Source: an uncultured Methylococcaceae bacterium (GTDB taxonomy: Bacteria; Pseudomonadota; Gammaproteobacteria; Methylococcales; Methylomonadaceae). Taken from it: a stretch of 5,831 nt of DNA. Positions 4,245-5,831 of this stretch are shown here, one piece after another (the first letter of the stretch is position 1; each line of letters opens with the position of its first letter). The stretch spans positions 1-5,831 of the forward strand of contig CAIQND010000331.1 of the NCBI GenBank assembly GCA_903873045.1, read 5' to 3'. Position numbers and translations under genes: made by a program. The notes below the pieces were generated by a model, which did not search any database, was not told the origin of the DNA, and saw only the letters and a program-made list of their open reading frames with translations.

Positions 4245-5831
4245 TTAAAATGCTAATTGAAAACGGGTTGAGAGAACTTGTTCGCCAGGGCGGTTGGCTA
4301 TATGGTATACGGTGTTAGCTCCGGTTCCTGTTGGTGCTGCCGACTGCGCACCACCAGTAAATGATACATTTTCGAAATCAAACCGGATGAGCGCATTTTT
4401 GTTAAGGAACCAGTTGGCACCTACGGTAAAGGCGGTCGCTTTGCTGGCAGTTTTGGTCGGATCAAGCAGTAGGAAGGTATTGCTATCAACAGTTAACTCG
4501 CTCCAACGAGCGGCGAGCTGCAAAGCACCCCAACTGCCTTTAAACGGGTCAAAATTACGCATGGGTTTGACACCCTCAAAGGTATTATCCTCGCCAGTCA
4601 CTACATAAGAAATCTGCGCTTGAGCCGCCTTATTAGTCTGGGTAATATTGTTGTGCAGTCTATTACTGGAACTTGATGCATTTGCTGCATTTAGAGTTTG
4701 GGTTGAAGCAACATATTCACCCATTAGACCAAAGGGGCCTTTATACCAATAAGCCTGCGGGTAAATCCGGTTTGCATTGCCGTTAGATGTTATAGCTCCA
4801 GTTGTTGTTGCGTTTGCAGAACCATAATCTATAAACTGCGACTGTCCCAGAGGTGTTCTTTGAGCTTGAATAATTTGGTGATCCGGGTTGGAGAAAGACC
4901 CTGCCACACCAATCCCCAAGCCTTCTAGCCAGGCGTAACCGGAATGTTGGAAGGGTTGCGCAAATAGACGGCCGTCAAATTCTTTATTGTTGGCAAATGA
5001 AGATGAGGTCGCGGCTGGGGAACCATTTCCATAAGGATTACCACTGTCACCCGTACCATCGGTAATGCCGACTTGATAGGTAAAGGCATTTTTATTATCG
5101 ATAGGGCCGGGAGCTGTCTCTGCCTTATAACCCGGCATAGCGAAACCGCCATGAACTTGTAAGCCCATATCCCGATTAGGTGCCAAATTAGTGGGGAAGG
5201 CGCGTTCCAGGAAGGCTGTATTTGCATCACCTTGTAAACGCTCAAGACCAATTGAAGGTTTGTATTTACCGACCAACAAGCTGGCCTGAGGAAGATAGGC
5301 GAAATCGACGTAAGCATCCGGTAACATGTTGGCAGTGTTACTGGTCTGAGCAAAGTCAGGCATGATTTTAAAAAAAATATCTTTAAAAACGTAACCTTCT
5401 ATAAGAATTCGAGCTTGCCTCAAAAAGATAGACTCGGGGCCCACGCCACTCAACCCTGCGCCAGGAACCCACGCAGGCGAGTTATCACCAAGAAAATTAC
5501 GATAATCTGTTTGAACGGTTGCACCTATACGCAACTGATGTTTTTTGTCAGAAGAAGAAATCTTGAATCCATCCGCACCGGCCTCGAATACGGGCAGTTT
5601 TTGCAAGGCTCCAGTAGTCACTTCATCTTGTATTTCCAGTTTGCGTTCCAGGGTATTTACTTTTTGAGTCAGTTTGACGACTTCTGGTGATTGGGCTGAA
5701 GTTGACGCAGCAGGAGTCGTTGGTTGAGCGGATAACAGACCGGCTTTGTCCAGTTTTTCCAAACGGGCTTCCAGTTGATCCATTTTTGTTAAACGGCTTT
5801 CCAGTTCGCGAATGCGTCTTTCCAGGGTTTC
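4245..5831 (-). CDS. Outer-membrane porin, OprP/OprO-like (Porin_O_P family), 5' partial
   Basis: An outer-membrane beta-barrel channel, inferred to admit sulfate or related anions. The frame stays open to the window edge: 16 codons (ETLERRIRELESRLTK) precede the first visible Met at 5781-5783, so that Met is internal and the true start and signal peptide lie outside. Of 528 visible residues, about 1-30 and 51-68 are heptad-like, leucine- and charge-rich coiled coils joined by a Thr/Ala/Ser/Pro linker, as in other trimeric porins of this family. The barrel begins near residue 88 (GFKISSSDKKHQLRIGATVQ). Segments such as FLRQARILIEGYVFKD, LLVGKYKPSIGLERL and FLERAFPTNLAPNRDMGLQ resemble the OprP/OprO family. 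Ser/Asn/Gly-rich stretches near 260-280 and 340-395 look like surface loops. The protein ends in Phe, the usual barrel-assembly signal. It ends 30 bp before sbp with no terminator between, so co-transcription is likely. The substrate is inferred from context only. Confidence 0.9.
   Translation of the reverse strand, partial: ETLERRIRELESRLTKMDQLEARLEKLDKAGLLSAQPTTPAASTSAQSPEVVKLTQKVNTLERKLEIQDEVTTGALQKLPVFEAGADGFKISSSDKKHQLRIGATVQTDYRNFLGDNSPAWVPGAGLSGVGPESIFLRQARILIEGYVFKDIFFKIMPDFAQTSNTANMLPDAYVDFAYLPQASLLVGKYKPSIGLERLQGDANTAFLERAFPTNLAPNRDMGLQVHGGFAMPGYKAETAPGPIDNKNAFTYQVGITDGTGDSGNPYGNGSPAATSSSFANNKEFDGRLFAQPFQHSGYAWLEGLGIGVAGSFSNPDHQIIQAQRTPLGQSQFIDYGSANATTTGAITSNGNANRIYPQAYWYKGPFGLMGEYVASTQTLNAANASSSSNRLHNNITQTNKAAQAQISYVVTGEDNTFEGVKPMRNFDPFKGSWGALQLAARWSELTVDSNTFLLLDPTKTASKATAFTVGANWFLNKNALIRFDFENVSFTGGAQSAAPTGTGANTVYHIANRPGEQVLSTRFQLAF
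5761..5831 (-). repeat. Short imperfect repeats encoding the porin coiled coil
   Basis: The unit AAACGGGCTTCCAGTT at 5761-5776 recurs as AAACGGCTTTCCAGTT at 5791-5806 (30-bp spacing), and CTTTCCAG recurs at 5797-5804 and 5818-5825 (21-bp spacing). On the coding strand these give repeated LE-x-R-L-type segments of the N-terminal coiled coil. The spacings equal 10 and 7 codons, so the repeats keep the frame. Confidence 0.55.

Overview
The window holds a sulfate uptake operon on the minus strand. Reading in the direction of transcription (right to left) the order is: an outer-membrane porin of the OprP/OprO type (5' end cut off by the right window edge), the periplasmic sulfate-binding protein gene sbp, the permease genes cysT (cysU) and cysW, and the ATPase gene cysA. 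The gene order sbp-cysT-cysW-cysA, the Sbp signatures, the paired EAA-loop permeases and the CysA Walker/LSGGQ motifs make the function of the ABC transporter secure. The organism looks like a Gram-negative gammaproteobacterium of moderate GC content. A methanotroph-like (Methylococcales) source would fit the look of the proteins and the porin linkage, but that is a guess without a database search.

Layout: 1-174 lies downstream of cysA. It contains a 30-codon open frame on the plus strand that enters from the left edge and stops at 94 (possibly the tail of a convergent gene), and a small inverted repeat around that stop, with no good terminator. 175-1218 is cysA. 1219-1359 is a 141-bp gap that is mostly a palindromic repeat element. 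1360-2226 is cysW and 2240-3067 is cysT, tightly coupled: the cysT stop codon forms part of the cysW ribosome binding site. 3068-3203 holds a strong terminator-like hairpin just after sbp. 3204-4214 is sbp. 4215-4244 is a 30-bp gap without a terminator. 4245 to the right edge is the porin.

How it works together: sulfate is expected to cross the outer membrane through the porin, be captured by Sbp in the periplasm, and be passed to the CysT/CysW channel driven by a CysA dimer. The hairpin after sbp would let the porin and binding protein be made in excess over the membrane complex. The palindromic element between cysW and cysA may further set the level of cysA. The promoter and any CysB-type control site would lie upstream of the porin, outside the window. 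No sulfate-activation genes are present.

Nothing here amounts to an undescribed system. The points most worth a second look are the complete absence of Cys and Met from mature Sbp, the porin placed at the head of the sulfate operon, the sbp-cysT hairpin, and the nested palindromic element between cysW and cysA.
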